A stretch of DNA of 7,907 nucleotides from Acidobacteriota bacterium (GTDB taxonomy: Bacteria > Acidobacteriota > Terriglobia > Bryobacterales > Bryobacteraceae): positions 1-7,907 of the forward strand of contig JAMCRM010000179.1 in assembly GCA_023380575.1 (NCBI GenBank), given 5' to 3'. Below, piece by piece: positions 1 through 6,266 of this stretch; position 1 is the stretch's first letter, and each line of letters starts with the position of its first letter. A program made the position numbers and the translations under genes. Below the pieces are notes generated by a model. It saw nothing but the letters and a program-made list of their open reading frames with translations. It ran no database searches and was not told the DNA's origin.

Positions 1-541
<541 letters not shown>

Positions 542-544
542 ACT

Positions 545-697
545 ATGCCGCGCGACATCATCACCTTTCAGTGCCAGGAGTGCAAGAACCGCAACTACTC
601 CAGCACCAAGAACAAGAAGACGACCACGGAGCGCCTGGAATTGAAGAAGTTCTGCCCGCATTGCCGGAAGCACCAGCCGCACCGCGAAATCAAGTAA
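545..697 (+). CDS. rpmG: 50S ribosomal protein L33 (zinc-binding form)
   Basis: This is a 50-residue protein running from ATG 545 to TAA 695-697. It begins [20 protein letters not shown] and ends [12 protein letters not shown], which is the L33 family pattern and a typical length. Four cysteines in two CxxC pairs (Cys10/Cys13 and Cys37/Cys40) form the zinc ribbon of the so-called C+ type of L33. L33 is a small protein of the large ribosomal subunit near the E site. The GGAG at 535-538 is well placed for the ATG, six bases away. The gene sits directly behind tuf and before tRNA-Trp and secE, the conserved bacterial order. It is short enough to be missed by automatic gene calls with a length cutoff. 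I see nothing odd in it. Confidence 0.96.
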   Translation: MPRDIITFQCQECKNRNYSSTKNKKTTTERLELKKFCPHCRKHQPHREIK

Positions 698-730
698 ACT
701 GGTATAAGGTCCTGTAGTGAGGTCTGATAC

Positions 731-805
731 AGGGGCGTAGGTTTAACGGCAGACCAGCGGTCTCCAAAACCGCGAGTGGGGGTTCGAATCCCTCCGCCCC
801 TGCCA
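731..805 (+). tRNA. trpT: tRNA-Trp (anticodon CCA)
   Basis: A full cloverleaf can be folded by hand. The acceptor stem AGGGGCG (731-737) pairs with CGCCCCT (795-801), followed by discriminator G802 and an encoded CCA at 803-805. The D stem is 740-743 with 752-755. The anticodon stem GCGGT/ACCGC (757-761 with 769-773) carries loop CTCCAAA with anticodon CCA at 764-766, reading UGG. The T arm is 778-794 with loop TTCGAAT. The variable loop is short (774-777). The gene sits between rpmG and secE, a common place for tRNA-Trp, and is probably cut out of the same transcript. Confidence 0.97.
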
Positions 806-838
806 TGCAATGGCCCGCCTCCCAGGAGTTGAGCAGCA

Positions 839-1072
839 ATGGAATCCACTGGCGCAATCGACAAAGCAAAGGGCTGGCCCCGGCGCGTTAAAGACTATTA
901 CGAAGAACTGCGCAACGAGATGAAGCGCGTCACCTGGCCAAACCGGAAACAGGTGGAGGGCACGACGGCCGTCGTGATCCTCACGGTGTTCCTGTTCGGG
1001 GCCTATTTCGCCGTGGTGGACACGGTGCTGACGCGGACCATTACCCAGCTTTATCACGTTTTGACAAAGTAG
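839..1072 (+). CDS. secE: Protein translocase subunit SecE
   Basis: SecE is the small membrane subunit that clamps SecY in the SecYEG protein-export channel. This 77-residue protein has the single-membrane-span form of the family. A charged cytoplasmic N-terminus (residues 1-38) includes an amphipathic helix and the conserved hinge around EMKRVTWPNRKQV (residues 27-39). One hydrophobic segment follows at about residues 42-65 (TTAVVILTVFLFGAYFAVVD). The ATG at 839 is preceded by AGGAG at 824-828, at a normal distance. The gene lies between tRNA-Trp and nusG, which starts 11 bases after the secE stop, as in most bacteria. Length and motif are both normal. I see no sign of damage. Confidence 0.96.
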   Translation: MESTGAIDKAKGWPRRVKDYYEELRNEMKRVTWPNRKQVEGTTAVVILTVFLFGAYFAVVDTVLTRTITQLYHVLTK

Positions 1073-1083
1073 GCGGTGCGGTG

Positions 1084-1761
1084 ATGGACCCTGAAGATCG
1101 CATTTATTCCGAGGAGCAGGACGAGGAAGGGCGGGAGAAACTCCCGGAGGAAGTCCCCACCGGGGAACCCGCGGCCGGCGAGCAGGCGGAGTCCGAAGCG
1201 CCGCCCGAAGTGCCCCGGTACGATGAATCTTCTCCCCGGAAGTGGTTCATCATCCACACCTATTCCGGATTCGAGAACAAGGTGGCCGAATCGCTGCGCA
1301 GCCGCGCCCAGGCCTTCGGATTCGACGACAAGATCGGCCAGATCCTCATCCCGACGGAAGAGGTTGTGGAACTGCGCGGCGGCAAGAAGGTCACCAGCAA
1401 GCGTCTCGTCTACCCCGGCTACGTGCTGGTGGAGATGGAGATGAACGACGAGTTATGGCACGCGGTGAAATCCACGCCGCGGGTCACCGGCTTCGTGGGA
1501 GGCGGCAGCATGCCCGTGCCGCTCTCGGCCGATGAAGTCAACCAGATTCTCTACCGCCAGGCTTCCAGCGCCGAGCGGCCCCGTCCCAAAATGACCTTCG
1601 AGAAGAACGACACGGTGCGCATCATCGACGGCCCGTTCGCGAACTTCTCGGGCAAGGTGGACGAGGTCAACACGGAGCGCGGAACGCTGCGCGTGATGGT
1701 TACGATTTTCGGCCGCGCCACGCCGGTCGAGTTGGAATTTCTACAGGTGGAAAAGACGTAA
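1084..1761 (+). CDS. nusG: Transcription termination/antitermination protein NusG with acidic N-terminal extension
   Basis: NusG binds RNA polymerase and links it to Rho or to the ribosome. From the ATG at 1084 the protein has 225 residues, against about 180 in E. coli. The NGN domain starts at Trp54 (KWFIIHTYSGFENKVAESL) and runs through the LVYPGYVLVEMEM and TPRVTGFVGG motifs to about residue 150. The KOW domain covers about residues 172-223 (FEKNDTVRIIDGPFANFSGKV to VELEFLQVEKT). Residues 1-53 are an extra, probably disordered stretch with 18 Asp/Glu against 6 Arg/Lys. A GTG directly before the ATG (1081) is an alternative start; GGCGG at about 1072-1076 could serve either. The gene follows secE by 11 bases, and rplK starts three bases after its stop, so translation is probably coupled. 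Similar N-terminal extensions occur in other phyla, so this is a variant rather than damage. Confidence 0.96.
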   Translation: MDPEDRIYSEEQDEEGREKLPEEVPTGEPAAGEQAESEAPPEVPRYDESSPRKWFIIHTYSGFENKVAESLRSRAQAFGFDDKIGQILIPTEEVVELRGGKKVTSKRLVYPGYVLVEMEMNDELWHAVKSTPRVTGFVGGGSMPVPLSADEVNQILYRQASSAERPRPKMTFEKNDTVRIIDGPFANFSGKVDEVNTERGTLRVMVTIFGRATPVELEFLQVEKT

Positions 1762-1764
1762 GCT

Positions 1765-2196
1765 ATGGCAAAGAAAGTCATCGCGCAGGTCAAGCTGCAA
1801 ATTCCGGCGGGCAAGGCCACGCCGGCGCCCCCGGTCGGCACGGCGCTCGGCCCGCAGGGCGTCAACATCATGGATTTCTGCAAGGCCTTCAACGCCAAGA
1901 CGTCCGCCAAGGACCAGGAAGGCCTGATCATCCCGGTGGTGATCACGATTTTTTCGGACCGGACGTTCACCTTCATCACCAAGACGCCGCCGGTGCCGGT
2001 GCTGATCAAGCGCGCGGTGAACCTGGCCAAAGGGTCCCCCGAGCCGAACAAGAACAAGGTGGGCAAGATCACCGAGAAGCAGGTGGAAGAGATCGCCAAG
2101 ATCAAGATGCCCGACCTGAACTGTTTCGACCTGCAAGCGGCGGTCAATTCGGTCAAAGGAACAGCGCGCAGCATGGGCGTGGACGTGGTCGCTTGA
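1765..2196 (+). CDS. rplK: 50S ribosomal protein L11
   Basis: L11 forms the stalk base with 23S rRNA and is the binding place of thiostrepton and of factors such as RelA. The 143-residue protein matches the family length (about 141-143). The N-terminal domain carries the proline-rich [34 protein letters not shown] signature, given here as a range of residues 10-43 without gaps. The C-terminal RNA-binding domain ends in [21 protein letters not shown]. The start ATG lies three bases after the nusG stop. What follows is odd: the expected partner rplA (L1), usually tens of bases downstream and co-regulated with rplK, is absent. A tRNA-Leu gene stands there instead, and then a low-GC region with an integrase remnant. 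Confidence 0.97.
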   Translation: MAKKVIAQVKLQIPAGKATPAPPVGTALGPQGVNIMDFCKAFNAKTSAKDQEGLIIPVVITIFSDRTFTFITKTPPVPVLIKRAVNLAKGSPEPNKNKVGKITEKQVEEIAKIKMPDLNCFDLQAAVNSVKGTARSMGVDVVA

Positions 2197-2241
2197 CACT
2201 GCGCCGGAACGTTTGAAACAATAGGTTTACCAACAAAAAGT

Positions 2242-2328
2242 GCGGTCGTGGCGGAATTGGCAGACGCGCTAGATTCAGGTTCTAGTGGGGGCAACTCCGT
2301 GGAGGTTCAAGTCCTCTCGACCGCACCA
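2242..2328 (+). tRNA. tRNA-Leu (anticodon CAG)
   Basis: This is a class II tRNA of 87 nt. The acceptor stem GCGGTCG (2242-2248) pairs with CGACCGC (2318-2324), followed by discriminator A2325 and an encoded CCA at 2326-2328. The anticodon stem CTAGA/TCTAG (2269-2273 with 2281-2285) has loop TTCAGGT and anticodon CAG at 2276-2278, reading CUG. The long variable arm after 2285 is typical of leucine tRNAs. The gene lies 45 bp behind rplK on the same strand. Its 3' end borders the integrase remnant, and leucine tRNA 3' ends are frequent integration sites for tyrosine-recombinase elements. Confidence 0.97.
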
Positions 2329-2377
2329 GCCAGATCAGCTCCTCTACACCCAGTCAAGAGTCACCTCCTCCAGAGCT

Positions 2378-2602
2378 TTACTTCATTTGGGGTAAATTTG
2401 GGGCAACGGGGCAATTTGGGGGAACCGGCTTAGTGTAAGCAGCCAGCTTGTTCGCGGCCTCCAGCAGGTCCGCGTCATTTACGATGTTGTACCGCTCGAA
2501 CACGGAGCGGGTTTTGTGCGCATGGCGTCGAAGTCCCCTTGACAGTCTGGGCAGACCTAAAAGGACACAGTCTCGAATGGTATATCCCCCGGCGCCTTGC
2601 AT
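2378..2602 (-). pseudogene. Tyrosine recombinase (phage-type integrase), C-terminal remnant
   Basis: This is a short - strand frame with no complete gene. Numbered from the ATG at 2602, residues 29-56 read HKTRSVFERYNIVNDADLLEAA and on to NKLAAY. That is the typical end of a tyrosine recombinase: the histidine of the last catalytic box (His29) and the nucleophilic tyrosine (Tyr38) nine residues later. The other catalytic residues (the first Arg, the Lys, HxxR) and the whole core-binding domain are missing. A stop codon lies just upstream in the same frame. Residues 1-25 do not resemble the family; LRR before the His could be the edge of an internal deletion, but that is a guess. The C-terminal tail is proline-rich (PPNCPVAPNLPQ). 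The fragment points toward tRNA-Leu, as expected for an integrated element. I infer a decayed integrase, not a working enzyme. Confidence 0.72.
2389..2422 (+). repeat. Four G-tracts with quadruplex spacing
   Basis: Runs of G at 2389-2392, 2400-2403, 2408-2411 and 2418-2422 are separated by loops of 7, 4 and 6 bases. This fits the usual pattern for an intramolecular G-quadruplex on the + strand. Three of the tracts follow an ATTT (ATTTGGGG three times), so this is also a small degenerate repeat. It overlaps the 3' end of the integrase remnant, where it encodes the proline-rich tail, and lies 60 bases behind tRNA-Leu. A function is not shown by the sequence. Confidence 0.6.
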
Positions 2603-2634
2603 CTGCGTTTATTGGCGGCCAATCGCGCTACGGC

Positions 2635-3423
2635 TCATTCCCACGCAGCCGCTTGCATGTCAACGGATAGGGGCCTATTTTTGTGGGGTCCGGGCCGTAT
2701 GCGCCGTCCATCATACACGGCCCGGAGACCACTGTAGTCGTAGACGTTCGATATGCGTGGAAGCGCGAGCAGCAGTGAGGCTGCAACGAAGCTCCAATCA
2801 CCGTTGGAAAGGTGGCGGTTAGAACCCCAAGCATACAGGTCAGCAATCTGAATTCCGGGGCAAGACGAGTCGGCCTGCTCGATAGTTCTAATCTGTTCCC
2901 GCCATGTGTTCAGCCTTTTGCCACGACACCATGCTTGGTAGATCGGGTGCATATAGGGCTCCCCCCGATCGAAGAAGACATGAACGGGTCGCGGCTCTGC
3001 AAGTTCCTCCGCCGTAAGTTGGAGTCCACCAATGCAAAAATCTACGCATATGGACTGCGGGGACTTGAGTTCAGGATCATCACGCTTCGCTCTTTCATAG
3101 TCTTCCATGAGAATGCTGCAAGTGTATGCGTGCAGTCGGTCCTGCCTGAATTTCGCAATGAGACAGGTAATGTCGACATGCAATTGGCGACCCTTGGTTT
3201 CGTCCCAGCCCTTCCGGCGACTGAAGGCTCTGCCAAGCGATGCCCAGTCCGTTGCGTGGAAGTTGCGCAAGCCGTAACGCGACATCAACTCCGCCCATTG
3301 AACGTTCAGTACCTCCCATGTAGGTCGAGGTGCGACGATGCAGGCCAGCGTCCACGTCTTTGACGTGTCATGCTGCCCGCTTCCATCGAGATAGCACAGC
3401 ACAGGCATGTAGTTATCAGGCAC
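2635..3423 (-). CDS. DUF3800-like protein (putative RNase H-fold family), accessory gene
   Basis: This is a 262-residue protein with no membrane span or signal peptide. Features of the DUF3800 family are visible: an N-terminal strand with an acidic motif (VLCYLDGSG, residues 8-16, Asp13), NFHATDW at 54-60, VFFDRGE at 149-155, and a late GIQIADLYAW at 190-199. The family is thought to have an RNase H-like fold and is often found in phages, mobile elements and near defence genes; its reaction is not established. The usual first motif is DESG; here the Glu is Gly. The GTG at 3423 gives the longest form; ATG at 3408 (residue 6) is an alternative. The start is uncertain because neither has a clean ribosome-binding site. 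GC is visibly lower than in both flanks, and the gene stands between an integrase remnant and the DUF488 unit, so I infer horizontal arrival. Confidence 0.75.
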   Translation of the reverse strand: MPDNYMPVLCYLDGSGQHDTSKTWTLACIVAPRPTWEVLNVQWAELMSRYGLRNFHATDWASLGRAFSRRKGWDETKGRQLHVDITCLIAKFRQDRLHAYTCSILMEDYERAKRDDPELKSPQSICVDFCIGGLQLTAEELAEPRPVHVFFDRGEPYMHPIYQAWCRGKRLNTWREQIRTIEQADSSCPGIQIADLYAWGSNRHLSNGDWSFVAASLLLALPRISNVYDYSGLRAVYDGRRIRPGPHKNRPLSVDMQAAAWE

Positions 3424-3588
3424 TCCGCCTTCGTTTTCAGCTTACTGCAAGCGGTGATGGGATTGTAGCATCTGGTAGAGGCAAGCTAACCGCAAGCTGG
3501 TTGCCGATGCCGATTTTAGTGTTCCGGTGCGTTCCGTGGGGTACTATCATTATCGTGCACTCGTTCCGACGCCACATACCCCGGCAAA
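3424..3588. promoter_or_regulatory. Intergenic region with possible - strand promoter for the DUF3800 gene
   Basis: No gene is seen in these 165 bases between two - strand genes. On the - strand a TACAAT (3467 down to 3462) is a good -10 candidate, with a weak TTAGCT 16 bases upstream, which would give a leader of about 30 bases before the DUF3800 start. The heptamer GCAAGCT occurs twice 11 bases apart (3481-3487 and 3492-3498). No clear hairpin with a T-run was seen that could terminate the DUF488 transcript. Confidence 0.3.
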
Positions 3589-4122
3589 TTACTCCTCATC
3601 GCGATCGATGCCAAGCGGCAGCGGGTAACTGACCCGCCCGCTTTGCACCACCGCGAAGGGCGTCATGGTGTGCGGCTTGCGGCTGCCCGCGCTGAGGATA
3701 TGCTCCACCAATGTGCCGCGCGCCGCCAGCGCATCGGCGATCAGCGAACGGTGGCAACGCCACGGCACGGACTCCGCGCACATGATGGCCGTCCGCCGCC
3801 CCGCGTCCAGCGCCACCAGTTCGTCCAGCGCCGCCTCGAATTCCGGCGTCTGCATATAATCGGCGTAGCCGCGAAACCCCGCGTTCCGCCATGCCAGGTT
3901 GGTCGAGTCCCGGCGCGGATGCCGCAAGCCGCCGAGCGCGGGCATGTGACGGTATTCGATTCCGGCGGCCGCCAGCGTGGCGGAGAGGTCCTCCCGGTTG
4001 AACTGCGGATTGTGCCGCGAGCGCGGCACCGTGCGCACGTCAACCAGCGTCTCCACCCCGTGCGCGTGCAGCATTTCCACGAACTTCTCCGCCGGGTGGG
4101 TGGAGTGTCCGATGGTCAGCAC
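3589..4122 (-). CDS. DUF488 family protein
   Basis: This is a 177-residue soluble protein starting at GTG 4122. Family marks are the opening LTIGHSTHPAEKFVEML (residues 2-18), LVDVRTVPRSRHNPQFNRE (26-44), YRHMPALGG (57-65) and CAESVPWRCHRSLIAD (115-130, with Cys115, Cys123 and His124). DUF488 proteins are widespread; the Cys/His motif suggests a catalytic or metal-binding role, but I know of no established reaction. The start was chosen because the family begins at this point and because the GTG lies inside the end of the NnrS-like gene (7-base overlap, the upstream TGA one base after the GTG), a form typical of coupled translation. The frame stays open much further upstream, but that part is only the shadow of the neighbour. 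It is the last gene of the MarR-NnrS-DUF488 unit. Confidence 0.88.
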   Translation of the reverse strand: MLTIGHSTHPAEKFVEMLHAHGVETLVDVRTVPRSRHNPQFNREDLSATLAAAGIEYRHMPALGGLRHPRRDSTNLAWRNAGFRGYADYMQTPEFEAALDELVALDAGRRTAIMCAESVPWRCHRSLIADALAARGTLVEHILSAGSRKPHTMTPFAVVQSGRVSYPLPLGIDRDEE

Positions 4123-5747
4123 GGTTTCGGTCTTTCGCGCAGGGCGCGCGCCGCGCGGCTCTCGAAGAAACGCCGCAGTTCCGCGACCAGGGGACGCCAG
4201 TCCACCGCGTCCGCCTCCGCCGCTTCCTTCAGGGTGAGCGAGCGCGGCACCCGGCGCGCATGCTCCAGCGTCTTCAGACCCGCCCGCGCCAGCAGCGCGC
4301 GCGTATCCGGATACGCTGTCACGTACCAGTAGAGCGGCAGGTTCGCATTCACCGTCCGGCTCAGAATCCACGCCGGCATGGGGCTCAGCAGGGTGTGGGC
4401 CATGTTCCAGGCGAACAGCACCACCGCGATCAGTTCGAGTGTCGCCGAAACCGGCAGCAGGCGCCACGCAAACGCCTGGTCTCCGGCGTAGGCCAGCGGC
4501 TCCATGCTCACCCGCAGCGCACAACCGGCGGTCAACAGTGCCAGCGACGCGAGCATCAGCCGCGGGCTCCACAATTCCCGGCTGTTCAGAAATGAAGGCA
4601 GGATGCGCGGCCCGATGCTGAAAACCAACGTGGCCACAAATCCCACGGTGAACGCGTGCCGATACGCTCCGCCCACCCCGGGAACCCGCTCCCCTACGCT
4701 CAGCGCCGCGGCAATCACCAGCCAGACGAACGCCAGCCGTACGAAGTAAGGGTATTGCGGGTCCACCCCGATCGTTTTGGCCGGCCTTGCAGCGGGGGCG
4801 AAGACGCCCAGCGACCAGCCGGCCAGCAGCGCCGCCGCCACCACCAGCGGATGCCAGAAAGCCGCGGCGCCCACCAGCCCCAGTCCCGCCCACGCCGCCC
4901 ACGGCGGCATTCTGCGCAGCCCGAGAAACGACGGCAGCAAGCGCGCGCTATACCCCCAAGCCACCGGGAAGCAAAAGATCCACAAGGCCAGCCAAAGCAG
5001 CGCCTTCTCGGGGCCCTCCGGCACCGCCGGCGAGGCCCGCGGCGCCCGGACCAGCGCCACCTGCCATCCCAGCACCACAATCAGGCCGCAGAAGCCCGCC
5101 AGCCCCAGCACGTTCCACGGCTCGCTCTCCCGGTGGCGCCGGCTTCTCGCGGTCACCTGCCATAGCAGCAGCACCGCCGTCGCCAGTTCCGCCATCGCCG
5201 ACGCCGGCCAGACCGTGTTCCAACGCCACGCGGCCATCCCGGAAGCCCAGCGCGCCGCCACCCCGCCCGTCCACAAAACCAGCATGAGCCACCCAACCCG
5301 CAACGAGCGCAAACCCGCCCCCCTGAATTTCGCGAAGGTGTACAGCGAAATGCCGATCATGAAGCTCCCCAGCCATCCGAATAACTGCGCGTGGCCGTGG
5401 CTCTGGATGAATCCCACCGGCATCGCCGAGGCGCTCTGCCGCGAGCTGATCCCGATCAGTGTCCAGACCCCGAGCAAAGTGCCCGGCAGCACCAGAAACA
5501 CCAGCCCGGAGGCGATAAAGGCCGCCAGAAGCCGCGCCACGCGCCGCTCCGGCAGCGGATCCGCCCCGCCGGCCGGCGCCGTCCGGTCCCGCTCGAATGC
5601 GCGCGCCCACGCCGCCGGGAGCGTAGCGCCATCCGCACCCCGATCAGATCGTGACGCGCGGCGGCGGCCATGGCGCTGGCCGGCCATGAGCGACATCAGA
5701 ATAATCCGAGGAGTCGCAATGAAGTCCCGGAATCGTGATTGGGTCAT
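4116..5747 (-). CDS. NnrS-like polytopic membrane protein with DUF1858-like C-terminal domain
   Basis: This is a 543-residue inner-membrane protein. Residues 1-68 are hydrophilic and Arg/Ala-rich, then about twelve hydrophobic segments follow from about 72 to 455. Two motifs fit the NnrS family: SHGHAQLFGWLGSFMIG (116-132, His117 and His119) and YRHAFTVGFVATLVFSIGPRILPSF (362-386, His364). NnrS proteins are membrane proteins, described as haem- and copper-containing, made by nitric-oxide-responsive and denitrifying bacteria and connected with nitric oxide stress. The tail from about 464 to 528 (VNANLPLYWYVTAYPDTRALLARAGL, LTLKEAAEADAVD) resembles a DUF1858/ScdA-N domain, but the usual CxxCP cysteines are absent. 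The start ATG overlaps the MarR stop as ATGA and has AAGGGGGG just upstream (5757-5750). The 3' end overlaps DUF488 by 7 bases. The NnrS assignment is fairly firm and the tail domain less so; the substrate is unknown. Confidence 0.8.
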   Translation of the reverse strand: MTQSRFRDFIATPRIILMSLMAGQRHGRRRASRSDRGADGATLPAAWARAFERDRTAPAGGADPLPERRVARLLAAFIASGLVFLVLPGTLLGVWTLIGISSRQSASAMPVGFIQSHGHAQLFGWLGSFMIGISLYTFAKFRGAGLRSLRVGWLMLVLWTGGVAARWASGMAAWRWNTVWPASAMAELATAVLLLWQVTARSRRHRESEPWNVLGLAGFCGLIVVLGWQVALVRAPRASPAVPEGPEKALLWLALWIFCFPVAWGYSARLLPSFLGLRRMPPWAAWAGLGLVGAAAFWHPLVVAAALLAGWSLGVFAPAARPAKTIGVDPQYPYFVRLAFVWLVIAAALSVGERVPGVGGAYRHAFTVGFVATLVFSIGPRILPSFLNSRELWSPRLMLASLALLTAGCALRVSMEPLAYAGDQAFAWRLLPVSATLELIAVVLFAWNMAHTLLSPMPAWILSRTVNANLPLYWYVTAYPDTRALLARAGLKTLEHARRVPRSLTLKEAAEADAVDWRPLVAELRRFFESRAARALRERPKPC

Positions 5748-6151
5748 TGCCCCCCTTGCAATACGGCCTGCAGCGCTGCCACCAGGTTTGGCCCCGTGCG
5801 GCGCAGTTCATCCCGGTGATGCAGCGAGAGTTGCAGCAGGATCTGCTCCCCCTGCGGCGTCAGGAAAACCCGTACCTGCCGCCGGTCGGACTCGGCACGC
5901 TGCCGCACCACCAGCCCCCGTTCCACCAGGCGATCCACCAGCCCGACCACGCTGTGGTGACGTAAGTGCAATCGTTCGGCCAGGGTACCAATCGTGGGGT
6001 CGCGCAGCACCTTGGCCGCCAGCAGCAACTGGTGCTGGCTCGGTTCCAGCCCCAAAGCCCGCGCCGCATCCTCGCTGAAACGCAGGAACGTGCGCAGCCG
6101 GTAGCGGAATTCGGCCAGCGCCCAATACTCCTCCTGGCTCAGTTCAACCAT
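5744..6151 (-). CDS. MarR-family transcriptional regulator
   Basis: This is a 135-residue winged-helix regulator that would act as a dimer on DNA. The N-terminal dimer helix is at about 5-35. The helix-turn-helix covers about 54-76 (TIGTLAERLHLRHHSVVGLVDRL), then RGLVVRQRAESDRRQVRVFLTPQGEQIL holds the wing with the conserved Asp89-Arg90-Arg91 that touches DNA. There is no cysteine, so it is not a thiol-redox sensor of the OhrR kind; the ligand is unknown. It is first in the unit with the NnrS-like and DUF488 genes (ATGA overlap with the next gene). Upstream lies an AT-rich region with a perfect palindrome ending nine bases before the start codon, so autoregulation is likely. No good ribosome-binding site precedes the ATG and a TATAAG lies right against it, so the message may be leaderless or nearly so. 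Confidence 0.92.
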   Translation of the reverse strand: MVELSQEEYWALAEFRYRLRTFLRFSEDAARALGLEPSQHQLLLAAKVLRDPTIGTLAERLHLRHHSVVGLVDRLVERGLVVRQRAESDRRQVRVFLTPQGEQILLQLSLHHRDELRRTGPNLVAALQAVLQGGQ

Positions 6152-6159
6152 ACTTATAT

Positions 6160-6173
6160 CGTATCAAGATACG
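6160..6173. promoter_or_regulatory. Palindromic operator candidate CGTATC-AA-GATACG
   Basis: This is a perfect inverted repeat with 6-base arms and a 2-base centre, nine bases upstream of the MarR start codon. Possible promoter parts on the - strand surround it: TTGCAA (6180 to 6175) and TATAAG (6158 to 6153), 16 bases apart, with the palindrome filling the spacer. A repressor bound here would block this promoter. MarR proteins bind palindromes of about this size, so autorepression is the simplest reading. The TATAAG is so close to the ATG that a leaderless start or a different promoter must be considered. Confidence 0.55.
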
Positions 6174-6212
6174 TTTGCAAAATGTTTGAACAATGTACTT
6201 GCATTCGGGGGT

Positions 6213-6230
6213 CATAGGATATATCCTATG
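6213..6230. promoter_or_regulatory. Perfect 18-bp palindrome CATAGGATATATCCTATG
   Basis: This is a perfect 18-base palindrome with no spacer, lying between the divergent MarR gene and the 66-codon + strand gene. On the + strand a TTGCAT (6199-6204) is 17 bases before TATCCT (6222-6227), a possible -35/-10 pair whose -10 is inside the palindrome. Its sequence differs from the palindrome at 6160-6173, and the centres are 55 bases apart. It may be an operator for another regulator, a second MarR site of different strength, or a structural signal. Confidence 0.5.
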
Positions 6231-6266
6231 TTGGCTAGGAATTCTAAACCTTAGAGATAGGAAACA

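Noticed and set aside
1551..2294. A 247-codon - strand frame
   Set aside because: It is antisense to nusG, rplK and part of tRNA-Leu, with no recognisable motif.
2338..2378. A possible terminator hairpin AGCTC/GAGCT behind tRNA-Leu
   Set aside because: The arms are five bases with a loop of about thirty and no T-run of note; too weak to call.
2248..2433. A 61-codon + strand frame beginning MAELADALDSGSSGGNSVEVQVLS
   Set aside because: It is the translation of tRNA-Leu itself, a well-known false gene.
2812..3363. A 183-codon + strand frame
   Set aside because: It is antisense to the DUF3800-like gene, whose - strand translation has recognisable motifs.
3481..3498. GCAAGCT direct repeats as possible iterons or operator
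   Set aside because: Only two clear copies and no replication gene nearby; likely chance.
2300..3600. A second copy of the tRNA-Leu 3' end as an att site
   Set aside because: Reading by eye found no direct repeat of the tRNA end in this stretch or further on; the boundary may lie outside.
4123..4902. An upstream extension of the DUF488 frame to 437 codons
   Set aside because: The added part is Gly/Ala/Arg-rich and overlaps the NnrS-like gene in another frame; DUF488 proteins begin at LTIGHSTH.
4777..6078. A long + strand frame of 433 codons
   Set aside because: It lies antisense to the NnrS-like and MarR genes, has low-complexity Ala/Pro/Arg content and no family motif; GC-rich DNA gives such shadows.
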